Position numbers and translations under genes: made by a program. Shown here in pieces: positions 1 through 8,791 of a DNA stretch of 64,000 bases; the first letter of the stretch is position 1, and each line of letters begins with the position of its first letter. The DNA comes from Acetobacter conturbans. Its GTDB lineage: Bacteria > Pseudomonadota > Alphaproteobacteria > Acetobacterales > Acetobacteraceae. The stretch spans positions 62,001 to 126,000 of the forward strand of contig NZ_WOSY01000004.1 in assembly GCF_011516755.1 (NCBI RefSeq), written 5' to 3'. The notes beneath the pieces were generated by a model. That model had not been told where the DNA came from, searched no databases, and saw only the letters and a list, made by a program, of their open reading frames with translations.

Positions 1-776
1 GCATTGCGATACTGGTTGAAATACAGCAGGGAACTGTCGCCATAGTTGCCAATATAGGCGTCGCTGGTCCATCCCCACGAACCGGCCGCCGTCAGGCCGG
101 TGCCAATGTCCTGATAAACTTTCCAGGAGACGCCAGCCTTTTCGAGGCGCTCGGGATAGGTCGACCAGCCATACCCCGCTTCGGAGTTGTCGACGACCGG
201 GCCGCCACCTGAACCATCATTGCCGACCCAGCCTGTCCACATATAATAACGGTTGGGGTCCGTCGCGCCCATCACCGAGCAGTGGTAGGCATCACAGATC
301 GTAAAAGCATCAGCCAGAGCATAATGAAACGGAACATCGTCTCGCTCGAGATGTGACATGCAGGTTGCGGTCTTGGCTGGAATCCAGCCGTTCCATTCGC
401 CACCGTTCCACGCCTTCTGGGTGGTGTCCCAGTCGTGCGGCAGGTCGGCAAGGAACTGCAGCCCCATATCGGGCGCCGTCGGATGGAACGGCATGACGAC
501 ATTGCTGCCATTCGGCTGATTCCAGACGGATTTGCCGGATGAAAGCATGGCGGCCCGTGGATCATTGTAGCCCCGAACACCTTGCAGCATGCCGAAATAA
601 TGGTCGAACGAACGGTTTTCCTGCATCAGAAAAACGATGTGCTCAACGTCATCAATGGAGCGTGTGCGATTATTCGCGGGGAGGGCCAGAGCCTTGCCGA
701 TGCTCTGCTGCATCGTGGCCGCCATTGCGCCGGAAGCAAGAAGTTTGAGAAAATTACGACGATCAGGATGTGTCAT
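1..776 (-). CDS. Phospholipase C / acid phosphatase family protein, Tat-exported (3' end outside window)
   Basis: The reading frame starts at 776 and runs off the left edge, so only about the first 258 residues are visible. The N-terminus is a twin-arginine signal (MTHPDRRNFLKLLASG) followed by a hydrophobic stretch, so the enzyme should be exported folded to the periplasm. Soon after comes MQENRSFDHYFG, the conserved ENRSFD motif of the phosphoesterase family that includes bacterial non-haemolytic and phosphocholine-specific phospholipases C. Further matches are a DVPFHYALADAFTICDAYHCS segment followed by DPNRYYMWTGW. These enzymes hydrolyse phospholipid headgroups. The substrate cannot be settled because the C-terminus is missing. 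No neighbour shares an operon with it in this window. Confidence 0.88.
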   Translation of the reverse strand, partial: MTHPDRRNFLKLLASGAMAATMQQSIGKALALPANNRTRSIDDVEHIVFLMQENRSFDHYFGMLQGVRGYNDPRAAMLSSGKSVWNQPNGSNVVMPFHPTAPDMGLQFLADLPHDWDTTQKAWNGGEWNGWIPAKTATCMSHLERDDVPFHYALADAFTICDAYHCSVMGATDPNRYYMWTGWVGNDGSGGGPVVDNSEAGYGWSTYPERLEKAGVSWKVYQDIGTGLTAAGSWGWTSDAYIGNYGDSSLLYFNQYRN

Positions 777-1612
777 TTGAGGCGTTTTCGCTCTGATTGA
801 AACTGCCTTGTTGTATTCATGTTTCAGAATGAAATAGGTGACAGATGTATTAACAAAATATGACTTATATTGGCATCTATATAATTTTATAGACTTTTGT
901 AGTTTCTCGTTTTTGAGAAAAAGCGTGGTTCAATGTCCGTATTCTCAGAGTCTTTTTGGAAATTCCTGTTCCGGACCGAAAGTCGCCGTGTGGCGAAGAG
1001 GTGAAACATGAAACCGGCCGGAAACAGCCAATCTGGCACTGAAAGGCCTTGCGAAAAGCTTGCGTTTGAAGGCGAACAGCAATTTCCAAAAAGGCTCTCA
1101 GAGCCTGTGTGAAAATTCATCGCCTGACGTCAGATGCGCCCCACTGACCACGCGCGCGGGCAAAGCCGTCGTGTGCGCTTCTTTCACCAGTTATAGTGGC
1201 TTTGTGGTCTGTCCGGATCGAACAGACCGACTAGCGTCTCGTCGGGCGGGGTAGCGGATTTCAGCGTGTGAAACCGTCCGAAAATGCCCGCATCCCACAA
1301 GCCCCACACGCAGCGTTGCGGAGGAGTTGCCCTGTACAATGCCTCGCCCCTGAAACTGTTATCTGTATGAAAATGTCGGACTTCCGCCATTCCCATGGTG
1401 GTGGGAAGGACCTCTTGTAAGCTCGTTTCGGCGTTACCGGAATTTTCCAAACAGGCTCGCAGCTACGGTCGGTTTCTCGCCCGGAAGGTTTTCTGACGGG
1501 GGCGGCTTGTGCTTCATGCAGGATCGCCGATGATCTGCTACAGAGACAGGAGCCATCACGACCCCGCTGATGCCCAGTCTGCTGTTCCATACGCTACGGG
1601 AGGAGACACGCC
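777..1612. other. Long intergenic stretch with an inverted repeat, no supported gene
   Basis: About 830 bases separate the phospholipase gene from the dioxygenase gene. Short open frames exist on both strands, but none has a ribosome site, a recognisable motif or a normal composition. The most structured part is an imperfect inverted repeat with arms near 946-964 and 1081-1099, about 150 bases overall. A third related end (AATTTTCCAAACAGGCTCGC) lies at 1441. I read this as a degenerate mobile-element or repeat landscape; no transposase fragment can be named. Confidence 0.5.
946..1099. repeat. Imperfect 19-base inverted repeat bounding a MITE-like segment
   Basis: The left arm (946-964) reads CAGAGTCTTTTTGGAAATT. 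The right arm (1081-1099) reads AATTTCCAAAAAGGCTCTC, which is its reverse complement apart from two positions. The roughly 115-base interior has no coding potential. Terminal inverted repeats around a short non-coding core are what a non-autonomous transposable element would leave. I could not see a clear target-site duplication, so the call is tentative. Confidence 0.4.
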
Positions 1613-2428
1613 CTGACAGATGCCCCCACGTCCGGAACCGACCGGCAACCCGTTCTCTTCCTGCCGCATGGTGGAGGTCCCTGTTTTTTCATGGACTGGC
1701 CCGGATGGGAGAATATGGGAGCATATCTCCGCGGTATCTTCGAGACCCTTCCGCGCAGGCCGTCGGCCATTCTCGTAATGTCCGGTCACTGGGAAACCCG
1801 CATCCCAACCGTCACGACGGCCGAAACACCAGCTCTCCTTTATGATTATTACGGATTTCCGAAACATACCTATGAGCTGAAATATCCCGCTCCCGGTTCG
1901 CCCGCTCTTGCAGCCCGTGTTCGGGCCTTACTGACGGTGGCGGGGATCGAAAGTGGCGAAGACCACGCGCGCGGGTTCGATCATGGCATATTTATTCCGT
2001 TCCTGCTGGCCTTTCCCGACGCCGATATCCCCATAGTCGAGCTGTCCATGGGAGAGAGGATGGATGCAGGGGAGGAACTCCGCATCGGACAGGCACTCGC
2101 GCCTCTGCGGGATGAGAATGTGCTGATCGTGGCGACAGGCATGACCTATCATAACCTGCGGCAGTTCATGACCGGTAATCCGGCGACGGATGATATCTCC
2201 CGATCCTTCGACCAGTGGCTTACGAAAACCATTGATTCCGAAACGGAAGAGCGGAACGATGCGCTTGTCGCATGGGAAAACGCTCCCGGTGCCCGGATCT
2301 GTCACCCGCGCGAGGAACATCTTCTGCCTCTCATGTTTGCTGCCGGTGCCGCGGGACAGGACCGTGGGGTGCGGACCTATAGCGATACCGTGATGGGCAA
2401 GGCTCTTTCCGGCTTCCGCTTTGGATAG
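1613..2428 (+). CDS. DODA-type (LigB superfamily) extradiol aromatic ring-opening dioxygenase
   Basis: A non-haem iron extradiol dioxygenase of the 4,5-DOPA dioxygenase (YgiD) type; such enzymes open catechol-like rings with O2. From 1613 the product would be 271 residues, close to family size. The N-terminal metal-ligand motif LPHGGGP has its His near residue 19. VMSGHWE, FDHGIFIPF and the late HPREEHLLPLMFAAGAA motif supply the other expected ligands. The frame has no ATG, GTG or TTG between the TGA at 1568 and an ATG at 1691, and that ATG would delete the first metal ligand. A strong ribosome site (GGGAGGAGA, 1598-1606) sits seven bases before a CTG at 1613, so a CTG start is inferred. The stop precedes the yceI start by 28 bases, suggesting one operon. 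The true substrate is unknown. Confidence 0.85.
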   Translation: MTDAPTSGTDRQPVLFLPHGGGPCFFMDWPGWENMGAYLRGIFETLPRRPSAILVMSGHWETRIPTVTTAETPALLYDYYGFPKHTYELKYPAPGSPALAARVRALLTVAGIESGEDHARGFDHGIFIPFLLAFPDADIPIVELSMGERMDAGEELRIGQALAPLRDENVLIVATGMTYHNLRQFMTGNPATDDISRSFDQWLTKTIDSETEERNDALVAWENAPGARICHPREEHLLPLMFAAGAAGQDRGVRTYSDTVMGKALSGFRFG

Positions 2429-2456
2429 CCGGTTTATTTCAGGGAAAGAAAAACAA

Positions 2457-3065
2457 ATGAAGAAAAGATCTTTTCTGACATCCACGTTTACTGTCTTCGG
2501 TCTTGTCGCCACCATTGCGACAGCGAGCGCCGCGCCTCTTCCGGCAGATGCAAAGGCAGGAACTTATGCGATCGATCCCCACCATACCCAGGTCGTCTTT
2601 TCATTGCTGCATCTCGGTTTTACCAATTACACCGGCCTCCTTTCGGATGCATCAGGTTCCCTGATGTTCGATCCGCAGCGTCTCGACAAAACGAAGCTGA
2701 CTGTCTCGGTGAAGATCGACAGTGTGGAGACAACAAGCGACCGCCTTACGGGAGAACTGAAGAGCGCCGACTGGTTTGATGCTACCCGCTTTCCCACGGC
2801 GACCTTCATTTCCACGAATGTCACTCAGACTGGCAATGGGGAGGCCGATATCGGCGGCAACCTCACTCTGCATGGCGTCACGAAGCCCGTGACGCTGCAC
2901 GCTCGCTTTATCGGCGCAGGCGTCAACCCAATGGACAAGGCTTACACGCTTGGTTTCGAAGGCACGACGACCGTCAAACGCAGTGATTTCGGGGTGAGCA
3001 AATACGTTCCGATGGTCGGAGATGATGTAACCCTCTCTCTCGCGGGTGCTTTTGAGAAAAAATAA
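2457..3065 (+). CDS. YceI family periplasmic lipocalin-like protein
   Basis: A 202-residue secreted protein of the YceI family, whose members form an extended lipocalin-like barrel that binds isoprenoid-like molecules. It begins MKKRSFLTSTF with a Sec signal peptide ending near ASAAP, followed by the family start (AGTYAIDPHHTQVVFSLLHLG). The middle carries the typical FPTATFIST and LTLHGVTKPVTL segments. An in-frame ATG exists upstream at 2421, but only the start at 2457 follows a ribosome site (AGGGAAAG) and opens with a signal peptide. It follows the dioxygenase gene closely on the same strand and ends at a hairpin shared with the convergent pdxH. Confidence 0.92.
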   Translation: MKKRSFLTSTFTVFGLVATIATASAAPLPADAKAGTYAIDPHHTQVVFSLLHLGFTNYTGLLSDASGSLMFDPQRLDKTKLTVSVKIDSVETTSDRLTGELKSADWFDATRFPTATFISTNVTQTGNGEADIGGNLTLHGVTKPVTLHARFIGAGVNPMDKAYTLGFEGTTTVKRSDFGVSKYVPMVGDDVTLSLAGAFEKK

Positions 3066-3091
3066 CGCCTGCAAGCGCTCCTGGTAATATG

Positions 3092-3121
3092 AAAGCCGGG
3101 AGAAAGTTATCGTCCGGCTTT
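3092..3121. terminator. Bidirectional hairpin between yceI-type gene and pdxH
   Basis: Arms AAAGCCGG (3092-3099) and CCGGCTTT (3114-3121) form a perfect 8-bp stem with a 14-base loop, in the gap between two convergent genes. The T-rich side is short, so this may be a weak terminator. Confidence 0.5.
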
Positions 3122-3130
3122 ACTCTTCCC

Positions 3131-3757
3131 TTAGGGGTAAAGTCGGGTCCCTTCCCACGCTGCCTTCCCATGGCTGACCCAGATCGCCCGGTCATGCAGG
3201 CGGTAAGGACGATCCTGCCAGAACTCGAAACGGTCAGGATGCAGGCGGAAGCCGGACCAGTTGGCCGGGCGTGGAACGGGCTTGCCCTCGTATCTCGCTT
3301 CCACTTCATGGATGCGGTTTTCGAAGGTGGCGCGGTCGGGCAGCGGGCGTGACTGATCGGACGCGATAGCTCCGACCTGCGACAGGCGGCGACGCGTCGC
3401 GAAATAGGCATCGGCCTCTTCCGACGTGACGGGCGTCACCGTGCCTTCGATGCGGATCTGGCGGCGCAGGCTCTTCCAGTGAAACAGCAGGGCGGCAACC
3501 GGGGTGGCTGCGAGTTCCCGACCCTTGCGGCTTTCGAGGTTGGTATAGAAGCAGAAACCGTCCCGGTCGAAGCCTTTCAGAAGAATGATGCGCGCCGAGG
3601 GCCGCCCCTCAGGGGAAACGGTAGCAAGCGTCATGGCATTCGGGTCGTTGGGCTCCGAAGCCTCCGCATCCTTCATCCACGCAGCGAAGAGATCGAACGG
3701 GTCTGCGGAGAGATCGATCAGCGGCGGTGCGCCAGCATCCTGCTGCGGGTCTGTCAT
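3131..3757 (-). CDS. pdxH: Pyridoxine/pyridoxamine 5'-phosphate oxidase
   Basis: This FMN enzyme converts pyridoxine or pyridoxamine 5'-phosphate to pyridoxal 5'-phosphate, the last step of vitamin B6 synthesis and salvage. The 208-residue product has the PNPOx split-barrel N-terminal half (AMTLATVSPEGRPSARIILLKGFD) and the FMN-contacting GFCFYTNLESRKG segment. It ends with the dimerisation domain containing WSGFRLHPDRFEFWQ and RLHDR. A longer open frame extends upstream, but the start at 3757 (MTDPQQDAG) has the ribosome site GGAGAAAACTC directly before it and gives the normal length. It is divergent from fabI, with about 120 bases between them. Confidence 0.95.
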   Translation of the reverse strand: MTDPQQDAGAPPLIDLSADPFDLFAAWMKDAEASEPNDPNAMTLATVSPEGRPSARIILLKGFDRDGFCFYTNLESRKGRELAATPVAALLFHWKSLRRQIRIEGTVTPVTSEEADAYFATRRRLSQVGAIASDQSRPLPDRATFENRIHEVEARYEGKPVPRPANWSGFRLHPDRFEFWQDRPYRLHDRAIWVSHGKAAWEGTRLYP

Positions 3758-3879
3758 GAGTTTTCTCCGTTTAGCGTCACGGTTGGAAAGGATTCTTGTT
3801 CCGTCCGGGGTTGTTCCCGCCCGCTGGTTGTGCAACGACCCGGCCATCTTGTCACCACTGCAGCAGTCGAGGTTTTTGC

Positions 3880-4716
3880 ATGACTGAGGACACCCTTGCA
3901 CCGCCCGCCGGCACTCTGATGCGCGGGAAGAAGGGGCTCGTGATGGGCGTTGCGAATGATCGTTCCATCGCATGGGCCATCGCACAGGCGGTCGCGGCGC
4001 AGGGAGGTGAACTGGCGTTCACCTATCAGGGCGAGGCGCTGGGTAAGCGCGTGCGCCCGCTGGCCGACAGCATCGGTTCAAAACTGGTGTTGCCGTGCGA
4101 TGTTTCTGACGATGCCGCCATTGATGAGACATTCTCCATTCTCGAAAAGGAATGGGGCGGTCTGGATTTCGTCGTCCACGCGATTGGCTGGGCGGACAAG
4201 CAGTATCTGCGTGGCCGCTATGTCGATACGCCGCGTGAGGCGTTTCTGACGGCGCTGGATATCTCCTGCTATTCCTTTACGGCGGTGGCCCGTCGCGCGG
4301 CGGCGATGATGAAGAGCGGCGGCTCGCTGCTGACTCTCTCCTATCTCGGCGCGGAGCGCGTGATGCCGCATTACAACGTGATGGGCGTTGCGAAAGCGGC
4401 ACTTGAGGCATCCGTACGCTACATGGCGGCCGATCTCGGTCAGGACGGTATTCGCGTGAATGCCATTTCCGCCGGACCGATCAAGACGCTGGCCGCCAGT
4501 GGTATCGGCGATTTCCGCTACATCCTGAAATGGAACGAATACAACGCCCCTCTGGAGCGTAACGTTTCCCTTAGCGATGTCGGTGGCGCAGGGCTGTACA
4601 TGCTCTCAGACCTTTCCCGCGGCGTGACCGGCGAGGTACATCATGTCGATAGCGGCTACCATATTGTCGGCATGAAGAACCCGAAGGCACCGGATATTTC
4701 GGTCGCGGGCGAATAA
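3880..4716 (+). CDS. fabI: Enoyl-[acyl-carrier-protein] reductase (NADH)
   Basis: FabI carries out the last reduction of each fatty acid elongation cycle, turning trans-2-enoyl-ACP into acyl-ACP with NADH. The 278-residue protein has the Rossmann start ([17 protein letters not shown]) and the FabI catalytic pair Tyr165 and Lys172 in [13 protein letters not shown], the Y-x6-K spacing of this family rather than the Y-x3-K of ordinary short-chain dehydrogenases. [13 protein letters not shown] follows. The frame stays open upstream to 3796, but the start at 3880 ([11 protein letters not shown]) follows CGAGG and matches the usual length. aroC begins 14 bases after the stop, so the two are probably cotranscribed. 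Confidence 0.96.
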   Translation: MTEDTLAPPAGTLMRGKKGLVMGVANDRSIAWAIAQAVAAQGGELAFTYQGEALGKRVRPLADSIGSKLVLPCDVSDDAAIDETFSILEKEWGGLDFVVHAIGWADKQYLRGRYVDTPREAFLTALDISCYSFTAVARRAAAMMKSGGSLLTLSYLGAERVMPHYNVMGVAKAALEASVRYMAADLGQDGIRVNAISAGPIKTLAASGIGDFRYILKWNEYNAPLERNVSLSDVGGAGLYMLSDLSRGVTGEVHHVDSGYHIVGMKNPKAPDISVAGE

Positions 4717-4730
4717 AGAAGGGGAAAGGG

Positions 4731-5807
4731 ATGTCCTACAACACGTTCGGACACATGTTCCGTGTGACGACCTGGGGCGAAAGCCATGGGCCGGCGATCG
4801 GATGTGTAGTGGACGGATGTCCCCCACGCCTTGCCCTGAGCGAAGAAGACATCCAGCCGTTTCTGGACCGGCGTCGGCCAGGGCAGTCCTCCTTCACGAC
4901 GCAGAGACGCGAACCGGATGAAGTGCGCATCTGTTCCGGCGTGTTCGAGGGCCTGAGCACCGGCACGCCGATTTCGCTGGTGATCGAGAATACCGACCAG
5001 CGCTCCAAGGACTATGGCGAGATCGCGCAGACTTTTCGTCCCGGTCATGCCGATCTCGCTTACCAGACCAAATACGGTATCCGGGACTATCGTGGGGGCG
5101 GTCGCTCTTCGGCCCGCGAAACCGCCATGCGTGTCGCCGCAGGTGCCATTGCCCGGCGCGTTCTGGGAGATGGTGTCAAAATCCGTGGCGCGCTCGTGCA
5201 GATCGGTCAGCACGAGGTGGACCGGAGCCGCTGGGACTGGAGCGAAGTGGAACGCAATCCGTTCTTCGCGCCCGATCCGGGTATTGTGCCGATATGGGAA
5301 GAGTATCTCAGCGGAATCCGCAAGGCCGGATCGTCGGTCGGGGCTGTCGTGGAGATCGTGGCGGAAGGTGTGCAGCCGGGGCTGGGCGCGCCGATTTATG
5401 GCAAGCTGGATGCTGATCTGGCAGCAGCCCTGATGAGCATCAACGCCGTCAAAGCCGTGGAAATCGGAGACGGGTTCGCGACGGCGGCCTATACCGGGCC
5501 GGAAAATGCCGACGCGCTGCGGATGCAGGACGGCCACCCCGTGTTCGAGACCAATCATGCGGGCGGCATTCTCGGTGGCATTTCCACCGGACAGCCGATC
5601 GTTGCCCGTTTCGCTGTCAAACCGACAAGTTCGATGCTTATCCCGGTTCCGTCGGTGAGCCTGTCGGGAGAAGAGGTGCAGGTCGTCACCAAGGGGCGGC
5701 ATGACCCCTGTGTGGGCATCCGCGCCGTGCCGGTGGGTGAGGCGATGCTGGCCTGCGTGCTGGCCGATCATCTGTTGCGACATCGCGGACAGGTGGGCTC
5801 GCTGTAA
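4731..5807 (+). CDS. aroC: Chorismate synthase
   Basis: AroC converts 5-enolpyruvylshikimate-3-phosphate to chorismate with reduced FMN, the last common step to aromatic amino acids, folate and ubiquinone. The 358-residue length is normal. Signature segments are [20 protein letters not shown] at the N-terminus, [20 protein letters not shown] near residue 120, and [17 protein letters not shown] near the end. The ribosome site GAAGGGGAAAGGG lies just before the ATG. It sits directly behind fabI, joining fatty acid and aromatic synthesis genes in one transcript. Nothing suggests transfer or damage. Confidence 0.97.
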   Translation: MSYNTFGHMFRVTTWGESHGPAIGCVVDGCPPRLALSEEDIQPFLDRRRPGQSSFTTQRREPDEVRICSGVFEGLSTGTPISLVIENTDQRSKDYGEIAQTFRPGHADLAYQTKYGIRDYRGGGRSSARETAMRVAAGAIARRVLGDGVKIRGALVQIGQHEVDRSRWDWSEVERNPFFAPDPGIVPIWEEYLSGIRKAGSSVGAVVEIVAEGVQPGLGAPIYGKLDADLAAALMSINAVKAVEIGDGFATAAYTGPENADALRMQDGHPVFETNHAGGILGGISTGQPIVARFAVKPTSSMLIPVPSVSLSGEEVQVVTKGRHDPCVGIRAVPVGEAMLACVLADHLLRHRGQVGSL

Positions 5808-5912
5808 AGAGCGACTGTCCGCGACGGAAACAGGCGGGGCACCCTTTCCAAACCGTGCCCAAGCCCGTAAGGCGACAGCCGACTGAAACCGCGCCTCACA
5901 GGAACAGCTCCG

Positions 5913-7577
5913 ATGATCCGAGTCAGCGAAATTCGCCTGCCACTGGAACATGTCCCGGAGGCATTACTTGAGGCGCTGGCTCAGCATCTGGGTGTCGAAC
6001 CGGGAGATATCCATCACTGGAGCGTCGTGCGGCGAGGCTATGACGCGCGGAAGCGGGGCCGTATTTTTCTGGTCTATACGCTCGACTGCACGCTCCCCGA
6101 TGAAGATGCCATTCTGGCGAAACATGCTGGTAATCCGCAGATCCGTCCTGCGCCGGAAACGACGTATGAACCCGTGGCTCTGGATATTCCCGCGCTTGTA
6201 GCGCGTCAGGACTTTCAGAGGCCCGTTGTGATCGGGGCAGGTCCCTGTGGGCTGATGGCCGCGCTCATCCTCGCCCAGATGGGGTTGAAACCGATCATTC
6301 TCGAACGTGGCAAGCCCGTTCGCGAGCGCACCGTGGACACGTTCGCTCTTTGGCGGAAATCCGAACTGACACCCGAGAGTAATGTGCAGTTCGGCGAGGG
6401 CGGGGCAGGGACCTTCTCTGACGGCAAGCTGTACACGCGCGTGAACGATGCGCGTCATCTGGGCCGGAAGGTGCTGGATGAGTTTGTTCGCGCTGGTGCG
6501 CCGGAGGAAATCCTTTATCTTTCCAAGCCCCATATCGGGACTTTCCGTCTTGTGTCGATGGTTGAACACATGCGGGAGGAAATCGTGGCGGCCGGTGGCA
6601 CCTACCGGTTCTATTCCCGCATGGACCAGCTTATTCTCGACGAGCAGCACAAGGTGCGCGGTGTACGTCTGGCGGACGGCGAGGAAATTCCGGCGACGCA
6701 TGTCATTCTGGCTGTCGGGCACAGCGCCCGGGACACGTTCGAGATGCTGCACGCCGAAGGTGTGGCGATGGAGGCCAAGCCTTTCTCGATCGGCGTGCGG
6801 ATCGAGCATCCTCAATCCCTGATCGATGCCGATCAGTTCGGACCGCAGGCCGGATCGAAGATCCTTGGGGCAGCGGACTACAAGCTGGTGCATCGCACGG
6901 AAGACGGGCGCGGAGTCTACTCCTTCTGCATGTGTCCCGGCGGAACGGTGGTGGCCGCGACTTCGGAACCTGGGCGCGTCGTCACCAACGGCATGAGCCA
7001 GTATTCCCGCGCCGAGCGGAATGCCAATGCAGGGATCGTGGTCGAGCTGCGGCCCGGTGTGGACTATCCTGCCGACCCACTCGCAGGCGTTGCTTTCCAG
7101 CGTCACTGGGAGAGTCGGGCGTTTATCGCAGGTGGGAGCGATTATCGCGCGCCTGCTCAACGGGTTGAGGATTTTCTGGCCGCACGCCCCTCGACTCATC
7201 TGGGGAGTGTCGTTCCGTCCTATCGGCCCGGTGTGACGCCGACGAGTCTTGATTCCTGCCTGCCGGATTTCGTCTGCGCGGCCATCCGCGAGGCCCTGCC
7301 GTCCTTTGCCCGCAAGTTGTCCAGCTTCGCTCTTGGCGATGCGGTGATGACCGGTGTGGAGACGCGCACATCGTCGCCCCTCCAGATCCCTCGTGGGGAT
7401 GATGGCGAAAGCCTGAACACGCCGGGTCTGTATCCGGCAGGTGAAGGCGCTGGCTATGCGGGCGGCATCATGTCGGCCGCGATGGATGGCATTCGCGTTG
7501 CCGAAGCCGTGGCGCTTTCCTTCGGCGGTCGGAAAGCTGTCGGACTGTTGAGGGGCAAGTCGGACAGCCTCGTCTGA
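5913..7577 (+). CDS. FAD-dependent dehydrogenase of the COG2509 type
   Basis: A 554-residue soluble flavoprotein. Residues 1-100 form a small alpha/beta domain (GYDARKRGRIFLVYTLDC). Then comes a dinucleotide-binding motif, VIGAGPCGLMAALILAQMG, typical of FAD enzymes, followed by the family segment NVQFGEGGAGTFSDGKLYTR and a C-terminal GLYPAGEGAGYAGGIMSAAMDG that closes the FAD site. The family is conserved across bacteria but has no settled reaction. It begins 105 bases after aroC and could be read from the same promoter. Other possibilities are a reductase for an aromatic or terpenoid substrate; the sequence does not decide this. Confidence 0.88.
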   Translation: MIRVSEIRLPLEHVPEALLEALAQHLGVEPGDIHHWSVVRRGYDARKRGRIFLVYTLDCTLPDEDAILAKHAGNPQIRPAPETTYEPVALDIPALVARQDFQRPVVIGAGPCGLMAALILAQMGLKPIILERGKPVRERTVDTFALWRKSELTPESNVQFGEGGAGTFSDGKLYTRVNDARHLGRKVLDEFVRAGAPEEILYLSKPHIGTFRLVSMVEHMREEIVAAGGTYRFYSRMDQLILDEQHKVRGVRLADGEEIPATHVILAVGHSARDTFEMLHAEGVAMEAKPFSIGVRIEHPQSLIDADQFGPQAGSKILGAADYKLVHRTEDGRGVYSFCMCPGGTVVAATSEPGRVVTNGMSQYSRAERNANAGIVVELRPGVDYPADPLAGVAFQRHWESRAFIAGGSDYRAPAQRVEDFLAARPSTHLGSVVPSYRPGVTPTSLDSCLPDFVCAAIREALPSFARKLSSFALGDAVMTGVETRTSSPLQIPRGDDGESLNTPGLYPAGEGAGYAGGIMSAAMDGIRVAEAVALSFGGRKAVGLLRGKSDSLV

Positions 7578-7674
7578 ACCGTTATGTGTGCGGGCTTGCG
7601 AACCAAGCCCGTTTCAGGCTGTTGTTGGATGAAGAAGAAGCCGGGTTCACCCCGGCCGGAAAAGGAGCCGTTCC

Positions 7675-8694
7675 ATGCGTGCCGTCGGATATCAGAAATC
7701 GCTGCCTGTCACGGATGAAAATGCGCTCGTCGATATCGAGCTGCCTGTTCCCGAAGCAAAAGGGCATGACCTGCTGGTCGAGGTGAAGGCTGTTTCGGTC
7801 AATCCGGTGGACACCAAGGTGCGGATGCGTGCTGAACCCGCACCCGGACAGTGGAAGATACTGGGGTGGGATGCGGCTGGCGTTGTCAAAGCGGTCGGCC
7901 CGGATGTGAAGCGGTTCCAGCCGGGTGATGAGGTCTATTACGCCGGAGCGGTGACACGGCAGGGCTGTAACAGCGAGTTCCATCTGGTCGATGAGCGCAT
8001 TGCCGGTCACAAGCCACGCTCCCTGAACTGGGCCGAAGCGGCGGCGATGCCTCTTACGACCGTCACTGCCTGGGAAATGCTTTTCGATCGGCTGGATATC
8101 ACCCGTCTGGTGCCCGGCGCGGCTCAGGCTATTCTTATTATCGGAGCGGGCGGTGGCGTGGGGTCCATGGCGGTGCAACTTGCCCGTCGGCCCGGCAACA
8201 TCACCGTCATCGGCACGGCATCCCGTCCAGAGACGTTCGAATGGGCCAGGTCGCTTGGGGCGCATTACATGATCGATCACAGGCAGAAGCTGGCGCCGCA
8301 GATCGAGGCTTTGGGGATTGGCGCTCCGGGCTATGTGTTCTCCATCACCCAGACCGACAGGCATTTCCCCGATGTCGTGCAGCTTATCGCGCCACAGGGA
8401 CGTTTCGGTCTGATTGATGATCCGCCGTCTCTGGATATCATGCCGTTCAAGGCGAAGAGCGTTTCCGCTCATTGGGAACTGATGTTCACGCGCTCCACCT
8501 TCCAGACGGCTGATATGATCCGTCAGGCGGAGATTCTGGAAGAAGTCTCCAGTCTCGTGGATGCCGGGGTTTTGCGGACGACCCTGAATGAGGTGCTGGG
8601 ACCGATCAATGCAGCCAATCTGCGAAAAGCTCATGCCCTGCTGGAAAGCGGGACAGTGAAGGGGAAGATTGTGCTGGAAGGGTTTGGTTCTTAA
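7675..8694 (+). CDS. MDR superfamily zinc-less alcohol dehydrogenase / quinone oxidoreductase-like
   Basis: A 339-residue NAD(P)H-dependent oxidoreductase of the medium-chain family, in the group annotated as zinc-binding alcohol dehydrogenase family (TIGR02817-like). The N-terminal GroES-like half has VEVKAVSVNPVDTKVR and ILGWDAAGVVKAVGPDV. The Rossmann half has ILIIGAGGGVGSMAVQLARR. The cysteine cluster that binds structural zinc in true alcohol dehydrogenases is absent, which fits quinone- or enone-reducing members. The GGAAAAGGAG-type ribosome site precedes the ATG. It follows the FAD dehydrogenase by about 100 bases on the same strand. The physiological substrate is unknown. Confidence 0.9.
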   Translation: MRAVGYQKSLPVTDENALVDIELPVPEAKGHDLLVEVKAVSVNPVDTKVRMRAEPAPGQWKILGWDAAGVVKAVGPDVKRFQPGDEVYYAGAVTRQGCNSEFHLVDERIAGHKPRSLNWAEAAAMPLTTVTAWEMLFDRLDITRLVPGAAQAILIIGAGGGVGSMAVQLARRPGNITVIGTASRPETFEWARSLGAHYMIDHRQKLAPQIEALGIGAPGYVFSITQTDRHFPDVVQLIAPQGRFGLIDDPPSLDIMPFKAKSVSAHWELMFTRSTFQTADMIRQAEILEEVSSLVDAGVLRTTLNEVLGPINAANLRKAHALLESGTVKGKIVLEGFGS

Positions 8695-8791
8695 TTTCTG
8701 CAAATGTTTTTACTATTTCATAGTTTTTATAAAATATTCTGCAAATTAAGTGTTTTCTTTGGGAATTCTTTATTAATTGGAAGGCGTTGCG

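Noticed and set aside
1184-1590. Minus-strand frames upstream of the dioxygenase as a transposase remnant
   Set aside because: No catalytic or family motif could be recognised, so no mobile-element gene is claimed.
4656-5951. 431-codon open frame antisense to aroC
   Set aside because: Shadow of a highly coding region; composition and lack of motifs show no real protein, while aroC on the other strand is complete.
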